A stretch of 22,310 nucleotides of DNA from positions 1 to 22,310 of the forward strand of contig JAUPWC010000279.1 in NCBI GenBank assembly GCA_030916665.1. The letters run 5' to 3'. The stretch comes from Verrucomicrobiota bacterium. Lineage in GTDB: Bacteria > Verrucomicrobiota > Verrucomicrobiia > Opitutales > Opitutaceae. The translations under genes and the position numbers were made by a program. Shown piece after piece: positions 8,229-15,260 of this stretch (the first letter of the stretch is position 1; the number at the start of each line of letters is the position of its first letter). Below the pieces are notes generated by a model, which worked only from the letters and a program-made list of their open reading frames with translations, was not told the origin of the DNA and made no database searches.

Positions 8229-9425
8229 ATGGCCCTGTCCCTGTTCTCCAAGACCAAGAAAGCCATCGTTGAGCGTGCGCTGGACGACTACGCGACCAAG
8301 ATGCGGCTGAAATACAAGCCCTACTACCACGCCATGGAGTCGCAGTCGGGCACCCGCATCCGCCTGAACGGCCGCGACATGATCATGCTGTCGAGCAACG
8401 ATTATCTCGGGCTGTCCTTCCATCCCAAGGTGATCGAGGCCTGTGGCGCCGCCGCCAACACCTGGGGCACCAGCACCACCGGCGCGCGCATTTCCAACGG
8501 CTCCCGCGCCTACCACACCGCGCTGGAGGAAAAGCTCGCCGCCTTTATCGGCCGGGAGGCCTGCCACGTCAGCGTCGCGGGCTACATCTCCTGCTGCTCC
8601 GCCGTCGCCTCCTTCGCCCAGAAGGGCGATCTGATCCTCGCCGACAAAAACATCCATTCCTGCCTGGTGGACGCCACCCGCCTGTCCATGGCGACAGTCG
8701 AGCGGTTCAGCCACAACAACCCCGAGGACCTCCGCGCAATCCTCAAGAGCGTGCCGCACAACACCCCGAAGATGCTCGTCGTCGAGGGCGTGTATTCGAT
8801 GGAGGGCCACATCTGCCGCCTGCCCGAGCTCGCGCAGATCGGTGAGGAGCACGGCTGCTTCACCGTGCTCGACGACGCCCACGGCTTCGGCGTGCTCGGC
8901 CGCCAGGGCCGCGGCACCGTGGATCATTTCAAGCTGAACGAACAGGTGGACATCATCTGCGGCTCGCTCTCGAAATCGCTCGCGAGCACCGGCGGATTCG
9001 TCGCCGGCTCCCGCGCGATGATCGAGTATCTGCGCACCAACTCCAAGCAGACCCTTTTCAGCGCGGCCATCAGCCCGGCCATGGCCGCCACCGCCTCCGC
9101 CTCGCTCGACATCATGCAGAGCGAACCCCAGCACTTGGAACGTCTGTGGAAGAACACCAAGCGCTATCGCGAGATGCTCAAGGGACTCGGCCTCGACATC
9201 TGGGGCAGCGAAACCCCCGCCGTGCCGATCGTGCTCGGCTCGAAGGAGCTGGTCTATCGCTTCTGGAACGCGCTGCTCGACAAGGGCGTGTTCACCGTCA
9301 TGTCCATCGCCCCCGCCGTGCCTCCGGGCAAGGACCTCATCCGCACCGCCGTTTCCGCCCTGCACAGCGACGAGGATCTCGAGAAGATCGCCGCCGCGAT
9401 GGCCTACGCCGTGAAGCAGATGTGA
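8229..9425 (+). CDS. PLP-dependent alpha-oxoamine synthase, serine palmitoyltransferase-like
   Basis: This 398-aa protein belongs to the fold-type I alpha-oxoamine synthases, which condense an amino acid with an acyl thioester and release CO2. Visible catalytic residues, by comparison with BioF, are the stacking His143 (NIHSCLVDA), Asp215 and His218 (DDAHGFG), and Lys249 (GSLSKSLAS), which would carry PLP. TSTTGARISNGSRAYH at 81-96 is typical of the family. The SKSLASTGGFVAG stretch after the lysine looks more like bacterial serine palmitoyltransferases than BioF or Kbl. No biotin or threonine-degradation gene is nearby; the neighbours are glycosyltransferases, which fits lipid or glycoconjugate synthesis. 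Length is normal. Serine and a long acyl-CoA or acyl-ACP as substrates are inference; BioF-like activity on another acyl donor remains possible. The family is certain, the exact reaction is not. Confidence 0.93.
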   Translation: MALSLFSKTKKAIVERALDDYATKMRLKYKPYYHAMESQSGTRIRLNGRDMIMLSSNDYLGLSFHPKVIEACGAAANTWGTSTTGARISNGSRAYHTALEEKLAAFIGREACHVSVAGYISCCSAVASFAQKGDLILADKNIHSCLVDATRLSMATVERFSHNNPEDLRAILKSVPHNTPKMLVVEGVYSMEGHICRLPELAQIGEEHGCFTVLDDAHGFGVLGRQGRGTVDHFKLNEQVDIICGSLSKSLASTGGFVAGSRAMIEYLRTNSKQTLFSAAISPAMAATASASLDIMQSEPQHLERLWKNTKRYREMLKGLGLDIWGSETPAVPIVLGSKELVYRFWNALLDKGVFTVMSIAPAVPPGKDLIRTAVSALHSDEDLEKIAAAMAYAVKQM

Positions 9426-9434
9426 TCTGTCACT

Positions 9435-9499
9435 GTGGGCGGCCAGCTTGCTGGCGCCACCGGTGCGAACGTCATGGCGGGAGCAAGCTCCCTGCCCAC
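9435..9499. repeat. REP-like palindromic repeat between convergent genes
   Basis: The 24-nt arms starting GTGGGC (9435) and ending GCCCAC (9499) match at 19 of 24 positions as inverted repeats. Each arm also contains its own mini-hairpin: GCCAGC-TT-GCTGGC on the left and GGGAGC-AA-GCTCCC on the right. Four of the five arm differences occur as paired changes that keep these mini-stems. The element fills the 78-bp gap between two genes that end toward each other and could end transcription from both sides. Its layout resembles bacterial REP/BIME units. Confidence 0.8.
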
Positions 9500-9503
9500 C
9501 GGC

Positions 9504-10556
9504 TTACTTCAGTCCGTCAATGAGCGTCCGCGCCGTCTGGCTCCAGCGCGGCAACGGCCGGCCCGTCGCCTCACGCTGCAGTCGCCGGCATTCCGCCTCG
9601 TCGGTCAGCACCGTGCGCAGTTTCGCCGACCAGTCGGCCGGATCGTTGACCTTTGCCATCAGGCAACCGCCCGCGTCGGCGTTTTCATGCAGCACCGGCA
9701 GGTCGCTGCACACACCCGGCACGCCGCGCCACAGCGCCTCCAGGATCGGCAGGCCGTTGCCTTCGGCAAGGGTCGGAAACACCACGGCCCGCGCGGATGC
9801 GTAGAGCCGCGCCAGCCGCTCATCACCCGCCGCCGCATGAAAGTGGAAGCGCGGCTCGCGCTTCTGGAGCCTGTCCATGCGCACCTCGATCGGACGTCCG
9901 TGATGCGGGTTCACCCGACCGACAACATGCAGCTCGAAATCCAACCCGTCGCGCCACAGCGCCTCGGCCACCTCGACCAGGAAAGTCTGGTTTTTGCGCG
10001 GCTCCACAATGCCCACGCACAGCAGGGACGGTCGTCCGCGCGGAACGACCGGATCGCGCACCACGCGGTTTCCGCCGTCGAAATCCGCCCCCAGCGCAAT
10101 CACCTGCGGCGCGGACTTCGGCGTCACGCCCTGCCAGCGCCAGAAATCCGTGAAGTCGCGCCGCGTCGCGTCCGAGATCGCCCAGGTGCGATCGAACGAA
10201 GCCAGCAGCTTCATGTATTCCGGATGCCGCTGCACGCTCTGCGGCCAGGAAATGTGCGGCCAGCGCACGGGAATCGCGTCATGGAACATCGCCGCCAGCC
10301 GGCACGGCGGCTTCGCCACGAACGCGCGGAAACCCGGCCGGTCAGCCTCGCAGAACTGTTCCACCGTCAGCAGCCAGTCATCCGCCTTGAACGGCACCGG
10401 CGCCGCCGGCTTGCCGCTGACGTAGCCGCGCCGGCGGCCGTCCCACGCCACCTCGGTCACGACCGACCCCAGTTCCTCGCGGATGCGCGAACTCAGCCGC
10501 ATCAAACCCGAGCGATGCTTGGCCGCACCCATTTTGGTCGTGTCGTAATAGATCAT
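9504..10556 (-). CDS. GT4 family glycosyltransferase
   Basis: Starting at the ATG at 10556, the product is 350 aa. That start overlaps the upstream stop as ATGA, which fixes it; the longer open frame to 10904 lies inside the upstream glycosyltransferase and is not used. The N-terminus MIYYDTTKMGAAKHRSGLMR is the acceptor-side loop. FHDAIPVRWPH (91-101) and WAISDATRRDFTDFWRWQGV align with the equivalent blocks of the plus-strand GT4 at 6954. The donor site shows VEPRKN (184-189) and AEGNGLPILE, with the E-x7-E glutamates at 265 and 273. It is predicted to be cytoplasmic. It is co-transcribed with the GT4 upstream and ends four bases from the palindromic repeat at 9435-9499. Class is sure; the sugar is not known. 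Confidence 0.92.
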   Translation of the reverse strand: MIYYDTTKMGAAKHRSGLMRLSSRIREELGSVVTEVAWDGRRRGYVSGKPAAPVPFKADDWLLTVEQFCEADRPGFRAFVAKPPCRLAAMFHDAIPVRWPHISWPQSVQRHPEYMKLLASFDRTWAISDATRRDFTDFWRWQGVTPKSAPQVIALGADFDGGNRVVRDPVVPRGRPSLLCVGIVEPRKNQTFLVEVAEALWRDGLDFELHVVGRVNPHHGRPIEVRMDRLQKREPRFHFHAAAGDERLARLYASARAVVFPTLAEGNGLPILEALWRGVPGVCSDLPVLHENADAGGCLMAKVNDPADWSAKLRTVLTDEAECRRLQREATGRPLPRWSQTARTLIDGLK

Positions 10557-11773
10557 GGCTTCATCGCCTCCTCGAAGCACGCGACCAGCCGGTCCGTGTT
10601 GCGGTGCGCATCGTAGTTTACCTCCACCCAGCGGCGTGCGCCGGCCCGCAGCCGCTCGGCCAGCTGATCGTCGTCGCGGAGCCGCTGCAGCGCCACCTGC
10701 CACGCCAGCGGCAGATCCACGTCGCACACGAGCCCCGTGCGCTCCTGCTGCACGGCCTCGGTCGTGGCCGACACGGGCGAGGTCACCACCAGCACGCCCG
10801 CCGACATGGCCTCGGGAATGACGTTCGGCAGGCCGTCGCGATCGCCGCTCGGCGCGATCACGCCCGTGTGCAGGAGCACGTCGGCCCACGCCAGTTGCTC
10901 CCAAACCTGCGGCTGCTCAAGACGTCCGAGGAACTTCACCTCGCCCGAAACCCCGAGCTCCGCCGCGAGCGCCAAGAGCGTCGCACCCAGCGGCCCATCG
11001 CCCACGATGCGCGCCTCGAAAGCAAAGCCCGCCCGCTTTAGCGCGGCGTAGATGCGCAACTGGTGGTCGAGTCCCTTCTTGGCCACGAGCCGCGCCACAC
11101 AGACCAGTCGCACCGGCGTGCGGTTGGTCCGGAGCGGCTTGAGCGGCGGAAACGCCTCCAGCCCGCGCCGGATGACGTGAACCCTCCCCGCCGGCACGCC
11201 GCGTTCCACGAGTTCGCGCTTCGCGGCCTCGGTGGACGCATGGATGAAGCGGGCGTGCTGGAGCTTTTCCAGCAGCCACCAGTCGCCGCCGTGCTCGTAG
11301 ATGTCGTAGGCGTGTGCCCCGCTGCTGTAGCGCCAGCCGAACATGCGCCAGAGCACCCAGCCGGCGGTGGCCGGCGCCCCGGCCCAGGCTCCATGCACCA
11401 GCGCCGGCGGATCGCGCTGCAACTCGCGATGGAAACACCCCGCGAAGCCCGCCCCGAGCATGTTCTCCCAGAAATTCAGCCACGACGGCGCCGCCCGCGT
11501 GAACACACCCTCGAACAGGTCGCGGATCAGCCGCGGCCGCCGCACGCACTGCCACGGAATTTCGAGCAGGAACAGCGGCACCAGCCGCCACTTGTTGAAA
11601 CTCCGCACCTGCAATCCCCGGAACTCCCCGCCGCCGCCCCAGAGCGAATAGATCCGCAGGTTCAGCCCTTTGGCCTGCAACGCCGCGACATCGCGCTGGA
11701 GGAAGGTCTCCGAAATCTTCGGAAACGTGGTGTAGAGGAGAACGATGGGAGGACGGAGATTCAATTTTCTCAA
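10553..11773 (-). CDS. GT4 family glycosyltransferase (colanic-acid WcaL-like), start uncertain
   Basis: The conserved protein begins around PPIVLLYTTFPKISETFLQRD, the characteristic opening of WcaL/AmsK-like GT4 enzymes. The middle has GAHAYDIYEHGGDWWLLEKL, and the donor domain has ARLVAKKGLDHQL and DGLPNVIPE, in which the first glutamate of the E-x7-E motif is aspartate (D313, E321). An ATG at 11821 would add 16 residues including WFLRCAQDD, but those codons are one arm and the loop of the palindromic repeat at 11777-11858. I therefore prefer the TTG at 11773, which has AGGATGA about 7 nt upstream, giving 406 aa; a second in-frame TTG lies at 11764. The stop overlaps the next gene's ATG. 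It is expected to build the same polysaccharide as its neighbour; the specific linkage is unknown. Confidence 0.88.
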   Translation of the reverse strand: MRKLNLRPPIVLLYTTFPKISETFLQRDVAALQAKGLNLRIYSLWGGGGEFRGLQVRSFNKWRLVPLFLLEIPWQCVRRPRLIRDLFEGVFTRAAPSWLNFWENMLGAGFAGCFHRELQRDPPALVHGAWAGAPATAGWVLWRMFGWRYSSGAHAYDIYEHGGDWWLLEKLQHARFIHASTEAAKRELVERGVPAGRVHVIRRGLEAFPPLKPLRTNRTPVRLVCVARLVAKKGLDHQLRIYAALKRAGFAFEARIVGDGPLGATLLALAAELGVSGEVKFLGRLEQPQVWEQLAWADVLLHTGVIAPSGDRDGLPNVIPEAMSAGVLVVTSPVSATTEAVQQERTGLVCDVDLPLAWQVALQRLRDDDQLAERLRAGARRWVEVNYDAHRNTDRLVACFEEAMKP

Positions 11774-11776
11774 CGT

Positions 11777-11858
11777 GTCATCCTGAGCGCAGCGAAGGAA
11801 CCAGGGGAGATGTCCGGCCACATCCCGCGCTTGGATCCTTCGCTGCGCTCAGGATGAC
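11777..11858. repeat. Long palindromic repeat with 23-bp perfect arms
   Basis: 11777-11799 and 11836-11858 are perfect inverted copies of 23 bp separated by 36 bp, and pairing continues a few bases inward after one mismatch. The arm reads GTCATCCTGAGCGCAGCGAA at its start. Its translation RCAQDD is a familiar repeat-derived peptide at mis-called N-termini in many bacterial genomes. It lies between the LysR gene and the glycosyltransferase, both on the minus strand, and could act as a transcript-processing or termination hairpin. Confidence 0.88.
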
Positions 11859-11913
11859 GGAAGGGTGGGTTTTCAGGAAATGTCTGAATACGTTTATGCA
11901 CGATACATTTTTA

Positions 11914-12825
11914 TCAGGCGGTCGCCGCTCCGGCCACGACCAGAAACGCCCCGAGCGCGGGATCGGTCGGCGCGTCCTTGCGCCAGCCGAGAACGAGCCG
12001 GCTCTCCGGCGCCGGACCGTCGAGCGGACGAAACGCCACCTCCTCGGGCAGCTGTTTCGCCTCGGACGGCGCCATAAAGGTCGCGCCGAGTCCGGCGCGG
12101 ACGAGGCCGATGGCGTTGGCCCGCGGCCACACCTCGTCGGCGATGCGCGGCGTAACGCCGGCCGACTGAAACGCCGCCAGCACCCGGTCGTAGAAACCGG
12201 GATTGTGCGCCCGCGGAAACATCACGAACGGCGTGTCGGCGAGGTCGCGCAGCCGCAGCTTCGGCGCCTTGGCGAGCTTGTGTTCCGCCGGCAGTAACAC
12301 GCCGTTCTTTTCCTGCAGGAGCAGCTTGGTCGAGAACCCGGCCGGGGCAGTGACATCGGGGTGAAAGAATCCGCAGGCGATCTCACCGTTTTTGAGCGAC
12401 TCAAGCTGGGCTGAGGTCGGCGACTCGTTCAGCTCGACCTTGATGCCCGGATAGCGCCGGTTGAACTCGCGCAGGATGCCCGGCAGCACGGTCGCCATCG
12501 CCAAACCGGTGAACGCCACGCGCACATGCCCGGCCTGTCCGCCCGCCAGCGCCTGGATGTCGCCCGGCACCGCCGCCAACGCCCGCAAGAGCGGCTCGAC
12601 CCGCTCCAGAAACGCCCGCCCTGCCGTGGTCAGCTCGACGCGTCGGCGGGTGCGGTTGAGCAGGTCCACGCCCATCTCCTTCTCCAATTGGGCGATGCTG
12701 CGCGAAAGCGCCGGTTGGGCCACCGCAAGAGACTCCGCCGCCTTCCGATAATGGAGCTGCCGGGCCACTTCGCGGAAGTAAACGAGGTGCCGAAGCTCAA
12801 ACGGGTATTGATACTCTCTCGGCAT
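11914..12825 (-). CDS. LysR-type transcriptional regulator, divergent from leuC
   Basis: The 303-aa product has the LysR winged helix-turn-helix at about residues 10-68, including AVAQPALSRSIAQLEKEMG and the closing LTTAGRAFL. It is followed by a linker helix and a periplasmic-binding-protein-like effector domain from about 90 (VRVAFTGLA) to the end. The frame opens with GTG-ATG; I take the ATG at 12825, though the GTG at 12828 is possible. Its start faces leuC across about 160 bp, the classic arrangement in which a LysR protein controls the divergent target and itself. Control of leuCD, perhaps sensing a leucine-pathway intermediate, is therefore inferred. The palindromic repeat and a minus-strand glycosyltransferase pair lie downstream. 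Family is certain; target and effector are not shown by the sequence. Confidence 0.93.
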   Translation of the reverse strand: MPREYQYPFELRHLVYFREVARQLHYRKAAESLAVAQPALSRSIAQLEKEMGVDLLNRTRRRVELTTAGRAFLERVEPLLRALAAVPGDIQALAGGQAGHVRVAFTGLAMATVLPGILREFNRRYPGIKVELNESPTSAQLESLKNGEIACGFFHPDVTAPAGFSTKLLLQEKNGVLLPAEHKLAKAPKLRLRDLADTPFVMFPRAHNPGFYDRVLAAFQSAGVTPRIADEVWPRANAIGLVRAGLGATFMAPSEAKQLPEEVAFRPLDGPAPESRLVLGWRKDAPTDPALGAFLVVAGAATA

Positions 12826-12986
12826 CACAGACCACGAAACAAGTATTTCTGGTTATGGCAAGATTCTGGTAATGTCGTCCTGTTCAAGCTGCAAACAAGG
12901 CAGCCAAGCAGCTAAGCCAAACCTCCTTTGCTCCTTAGTTTCTTTGTGTTTTCCTGCCCTTTCACTTTCACCCTCACTTTCCCTCC
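12826..12986. promoter_or_regulatory. Divergent LysR-leuC control region
   Basis: This gap should hold promoters for both genes. TTCTGGTTAT (12847-12856) and TTCTGGTAAT (12864-12873) form a near-perfect direct repeat offset by 17 bp, and ATT-N5-AAT within the second copy is a short dyad. Either could be a regulator site, but no clear T-N11-A box is certain. The last ~60 bases before leuC are pyrimidine-rich with no Shine-Dalgarno. ACCACGAAAC at 12831-12840 matches the inner part of the repeat arm at 14428, suggesting a decayed half-copy. Confidence 0.4.
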
Positions 12987-14405
12987 ATGCCCTCCCCTCA
13001 ATCTCTCTTCCAGAAAGTCTGGGACGCCCACACCGTCCGCCAGCTGGCCAACGGCCAGACCCAGCTGCTCATCGGCACGCATCTGATCCACGAGGTCACG
13101 TCCCCGCAGGCCTTCGGCATGCTGCGCGACCTCAAGCTGCCGGTCCTCATGCCCCACCGCACCTTCGCGACGGTGGACCACATCGTCCCGACCAACGAGC
13201 TCGTCGAGCCCTACAAGGACAACCTCGCCCAGGCCATGATGGACGAGCTGCGCAAGAACACGAAGGAGTTCGGCATCACCTTTTTTGACCGCGCCACCGG
13301 CAAGCAGGGCATCGTGCACATCGTCGGTCCCGAGCAGGGCATCACGCAGCCCGGCACGACCATCGCTTGCGGCGACTCTCACACCTCCACCCACGGCGCG
13401 TTCGGCGCCATCGCCTTCGGCATCGGCACCAGCCAGGTGCGCGACGTGCTCGCCACGCAGACCATGGCCCTCGGCCAGCTCAAGGTCCGCCGCATCGAGG
13501 TGAACGGCAAACTCCGTCCCGGCGTCTATGCCAAGGACGTCATCCTCCACATCATCCGCCTCCTCGGCGTGAACGGCGGCACCGGCTACGCCTACGAATA
13601 CGCCGGCTCCACCTTCGACGGCTTCACGATGGAAGAGCGCATGACCGTCTGTAACATGTCCATCGAGGGCGGCGCGCGCGTTGGCTACGTCAATCCCGAC
13701 GAAACCACCTTCGCCTACCTGAAGGGCCGCCCCTACTCGCCCACCGGCGCCGCCTGGGACGCCGCCGTCGCGAGCAGGAAGTCCTTCGCCTCCGATCCCG
13801 GATGCCACTACGACGATGTCGTCAAGATTGACGCCGCCAGCATCGCGCCGACCGTCACCTGGGGTATCAACCCCGGCCAGGGCATCTCCATCGTCGAGAA
13901 CATCCCGAGCCCCGAGACCGCCACGTCCGCCGATGACAAGGCCGGCATCATCGAGGCTCTCGCCTACATGAAGCTGCCCGCGGGCGCGCCCATCAAGGGC
14001 ACCAAGATCGACGTCGCCTTCCTCGGCTCCTGCACCAACGGCCGCCTCTCCGACTTCCGCGAGGTCGCCAAATACCTCAAGGGCCGCAAGGTCGCCGCCG
14101 GCGTGAAGGCCATCGCCGTCCCCGGCTCGCAGATCGTCGCCCTCCAATGCGAGAAGGAAGGCATCGACAAGGTGCTCGCCGAGGCCGGCTTCGAGTGGCG
14201 CGCCGCCGGCTGTTCCATGTGCCTGGCAATGAATCCCGACAAGCTCATCGGCGACCAGCTCTGCGCCAGTTCCTCCAACCGCAACTTCAAGGGCCGCCAG
14301 GGCTCGCCCACCGGCCGCACCGTGCTCATGAGCCCGGTCATGGTCGCCGCCGCCGCCGTCACCGGCACTGTCGCCGACGCCCGCGAAGTTTTTGCGGTCA
14401 ACTGA
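12987..14405 (+). CDS. leuC: 3-isopropylmalate dehydratase large subunit
   Basis: LeuC isomerises 2-isopropylmalate to 3-isopropylmalate in leucine synthesis, working in the cytoplasm as a heterodimer with LeuD. The 472-aa length is that of the E. coli-type enzyme. The three cysteines that hold the 4Fe-4S cluster are visible: Cys349 in GSCTNGR, and Cys409 and Cys412 in [26 protein letters not shown] at 128-141 and the C-terminal [11 protein letters not shown] loop are also conserved. The ATG at 12987 follows a pyrimidine-rich leader without a Shine-Dalgarno; the N-terminus aligns with the family, so the start is trusted. leuD follows after 112 nt that contain an inverted repeat. A LysR gene diverges upstream and is a likely regulator. 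leuA and leuB are not in the window. Confidence 0.98.
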   Translation: MPSPQSLFQKVWDAHTVRQLANGQTQLLIGTHLIHEVTSPQAFGMLRDLKLPVLMPHRTFATVDHIVPTNELVEPYKDNLAQAMMDELRKNTKEFGITFFDRATGKQGIVHIVGPEQGITQPGTTIACGDSHTSTHGAFGAIAFGIGTSQVRDVLATQTMALGQLKVRRIEVNGKLRPGVYAKDVILHIIRLLGVNGGTGYAYEYAGSTFDGFTMEERMTVCNMSIEGGARVGYVNPDETTFAYLKGRPYSPTGAAWDAAVASRKSFASDPGCHYDDVVKIDAASIAPTVTWGINPGQGISIVENIPSPETATSADDKAGIIEALAYMKLPAGAPIKGTKIDVAFLGSCTNGRLSDFREVAKYLKGRKVAAGVKAIAVPGSQIVALQCEKEGIDKVLAEAGFEWRAAGCSMCLAMNPDKLIGDQLCASSSNRNFKGRQGSPTGRTVLMSPVMVAAAAVTGTVADAREVFAVN

Positions 14406-14425
14406 TTCAAACCACCAAACTGGTA

Positions 14426-14495
14426 AACCACGAAACACACGAAATACACTAAATCGATCCCTCTGACTTTCGTGTGATTCGTGTATTTCGTGGTT
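14426..14495. repeat. Inverted repeat within the leuC-leuD gap
   Basis: Arms 14426-14449 (AACCACGAAACACACGAAAT...) and 14472-14495 match as inverted copies at 21 of 24 positions, with 22 nt between. Repeats built of ACGAAA/ACACGAA units give HEIHE- or HETHE-like peptides in translation and are common in Verrucomicrobiota genomes (recalled, not searched). Transcribed, this would form a long hairpin inside the leuCD message; there is no T-run after it, so full termination is unlikely. Confidence 0.8.
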
Positions 14496-14517
14496 AAAAA
14501 TTCTTTCCTTAATCCTC

Positions 14518-15123
14518 ATGGCTCTCGCTAAAATCACCTCCGTTTCCGGCCGCGCCGTTCCCGTCGTCGGCAACGACATCGACACCGACCGCATCATCCC
14601 CGCGCGCTTCATGAAGTGCGTGACCTTCGACGGTCTCGGCGAATTCCTGTTCAACGACGTCCGCAAGGACCCGAAGACCGGCGAAATCACCGACCACCCG
14701 CTGAACCAGCCGCGCTACCAGGGCGCGACGATCCTCCTCTCCGGCGCCAACTTCGGCTGCGGTTCCTCGCGCGAGCACGCCCCGCAGGCCATCCAAAAAT
14801 ACGGCTTCAAGGCCATCATCGCCGAGAGCTACGCCGAGATCTTCTTCGGCAACAGCACGACCCTCGGCATGCCCTGCGTCACCGCCGCCCGCGAGGACAT
14901 CGCCAAAATTGCCGCCGCCGTGGACAGCAACCCGCAGACCGAGGTCGCCATCGACCTCGTGAAGCTCGAGGTCCGCTTCGCCGGCCAGAGCGTGAAAATC
15001 ACCCAGCGCGAATCCGCCCGTGACGCCCTGATCAACGGCCGCTGGGACGCCATCGGCGAACTCCTCGACGGTGTCCCCGCCGTCAAAGAAACCGCCAAGA
15101 AGCTCCCCTACCTCGCCGCCTGA
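14518..15123 (+). CDS. leuD: 3-isopropylmalate dehydratase small subunit
   Basis: LeuD is the swivel-domain partner of LeuC. The 201-aa product shows the family landmarks: GNDIDTDRIIPARF near residues 18-31, which forms part of the substrate pocket, and GANFGCGSSREHAP near 76-89, the swivelling loop that contacts substrate. Length is normal for the E. coli-type subunit. The ATG at 14518 follows TTCCTTAATCCTC with no Shine-Dalgarno, as for leuC. It is the second gene of leuCD and is closed by a strong intrinsic terminator 25 nt after the stop. Nothing unusual is seen inside the gene. Co-transcription with leuC is expected but has to pass the hairpin at 14426-14495. Confidence 0.98.
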   Translation: MALAKITSVSGRAVPVVGNDIDTDRIIPARFMKCVTFDGLGEFLFNDVRKDPKTGEITDHPLNQPRYQGATILLSGANFGCGSSREHAPQAIQKYGFKAIIAESYAEIFFGNSTTLGMPCVTAAREDIAKIAAAVDSNPQTEVAIDLVKLEVRFAGQSVKITQRESARDALINGRWDAIGELLDGVPAVKETAKKLPYLAA

Positions 15124-15147
15124 TTCCTGAGTTTCGACTCATCTCCG

Positions 15148-15173
15148 AGGCGCGGCGCGAGCCGCGCCTTTTT
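15148..15173 (+). terminator. Intrinsic terminator after leuD
   Basis: AGGCGCGGC (15148-15156) pairs perfectly with GCCGCGCCT (15161-15169) around the 4-nt loop GCGA, followed directly by TTTT. It lies 25 nt beyond the leuD stop. This is the clearest rho-independent terminator in the window. Confidence 0.92.
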
Positions 15174-15260
15174 CATGGGCCGATCCCGGCTCCCTGCGCT
15201 AAAGGTATAGCCGCTTCGGCGCTTGCGGCGGCCAGCGAGTCGGCGAAGGTCTTGCCCACC

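Noticed and set aside
8229..9425. bioF (biotin synthesis) as the name for the PLP enzyme
   Set aside because: No bio genes are nearby and the segment after the PLP lysine is closer to serine palmitoyltransferase; without a tree a specific symbol is not justified.
10557..10904. Upstream extension of the 9504-10556 glycosyltransferase
   Set aside because: The extra 116 residues are low-complexity R/G/A sequence out of frame with the upstream GT4; the ATGA overlap at 10553-10556 marks the true start.
12912..14690. A 592-codon minus-strand open frame over leuC
   Set aside because: leuC is certain on the other strand; part of the antisense peptide (HEIHESHE) comes from the inverted repeat at 14426-14495.
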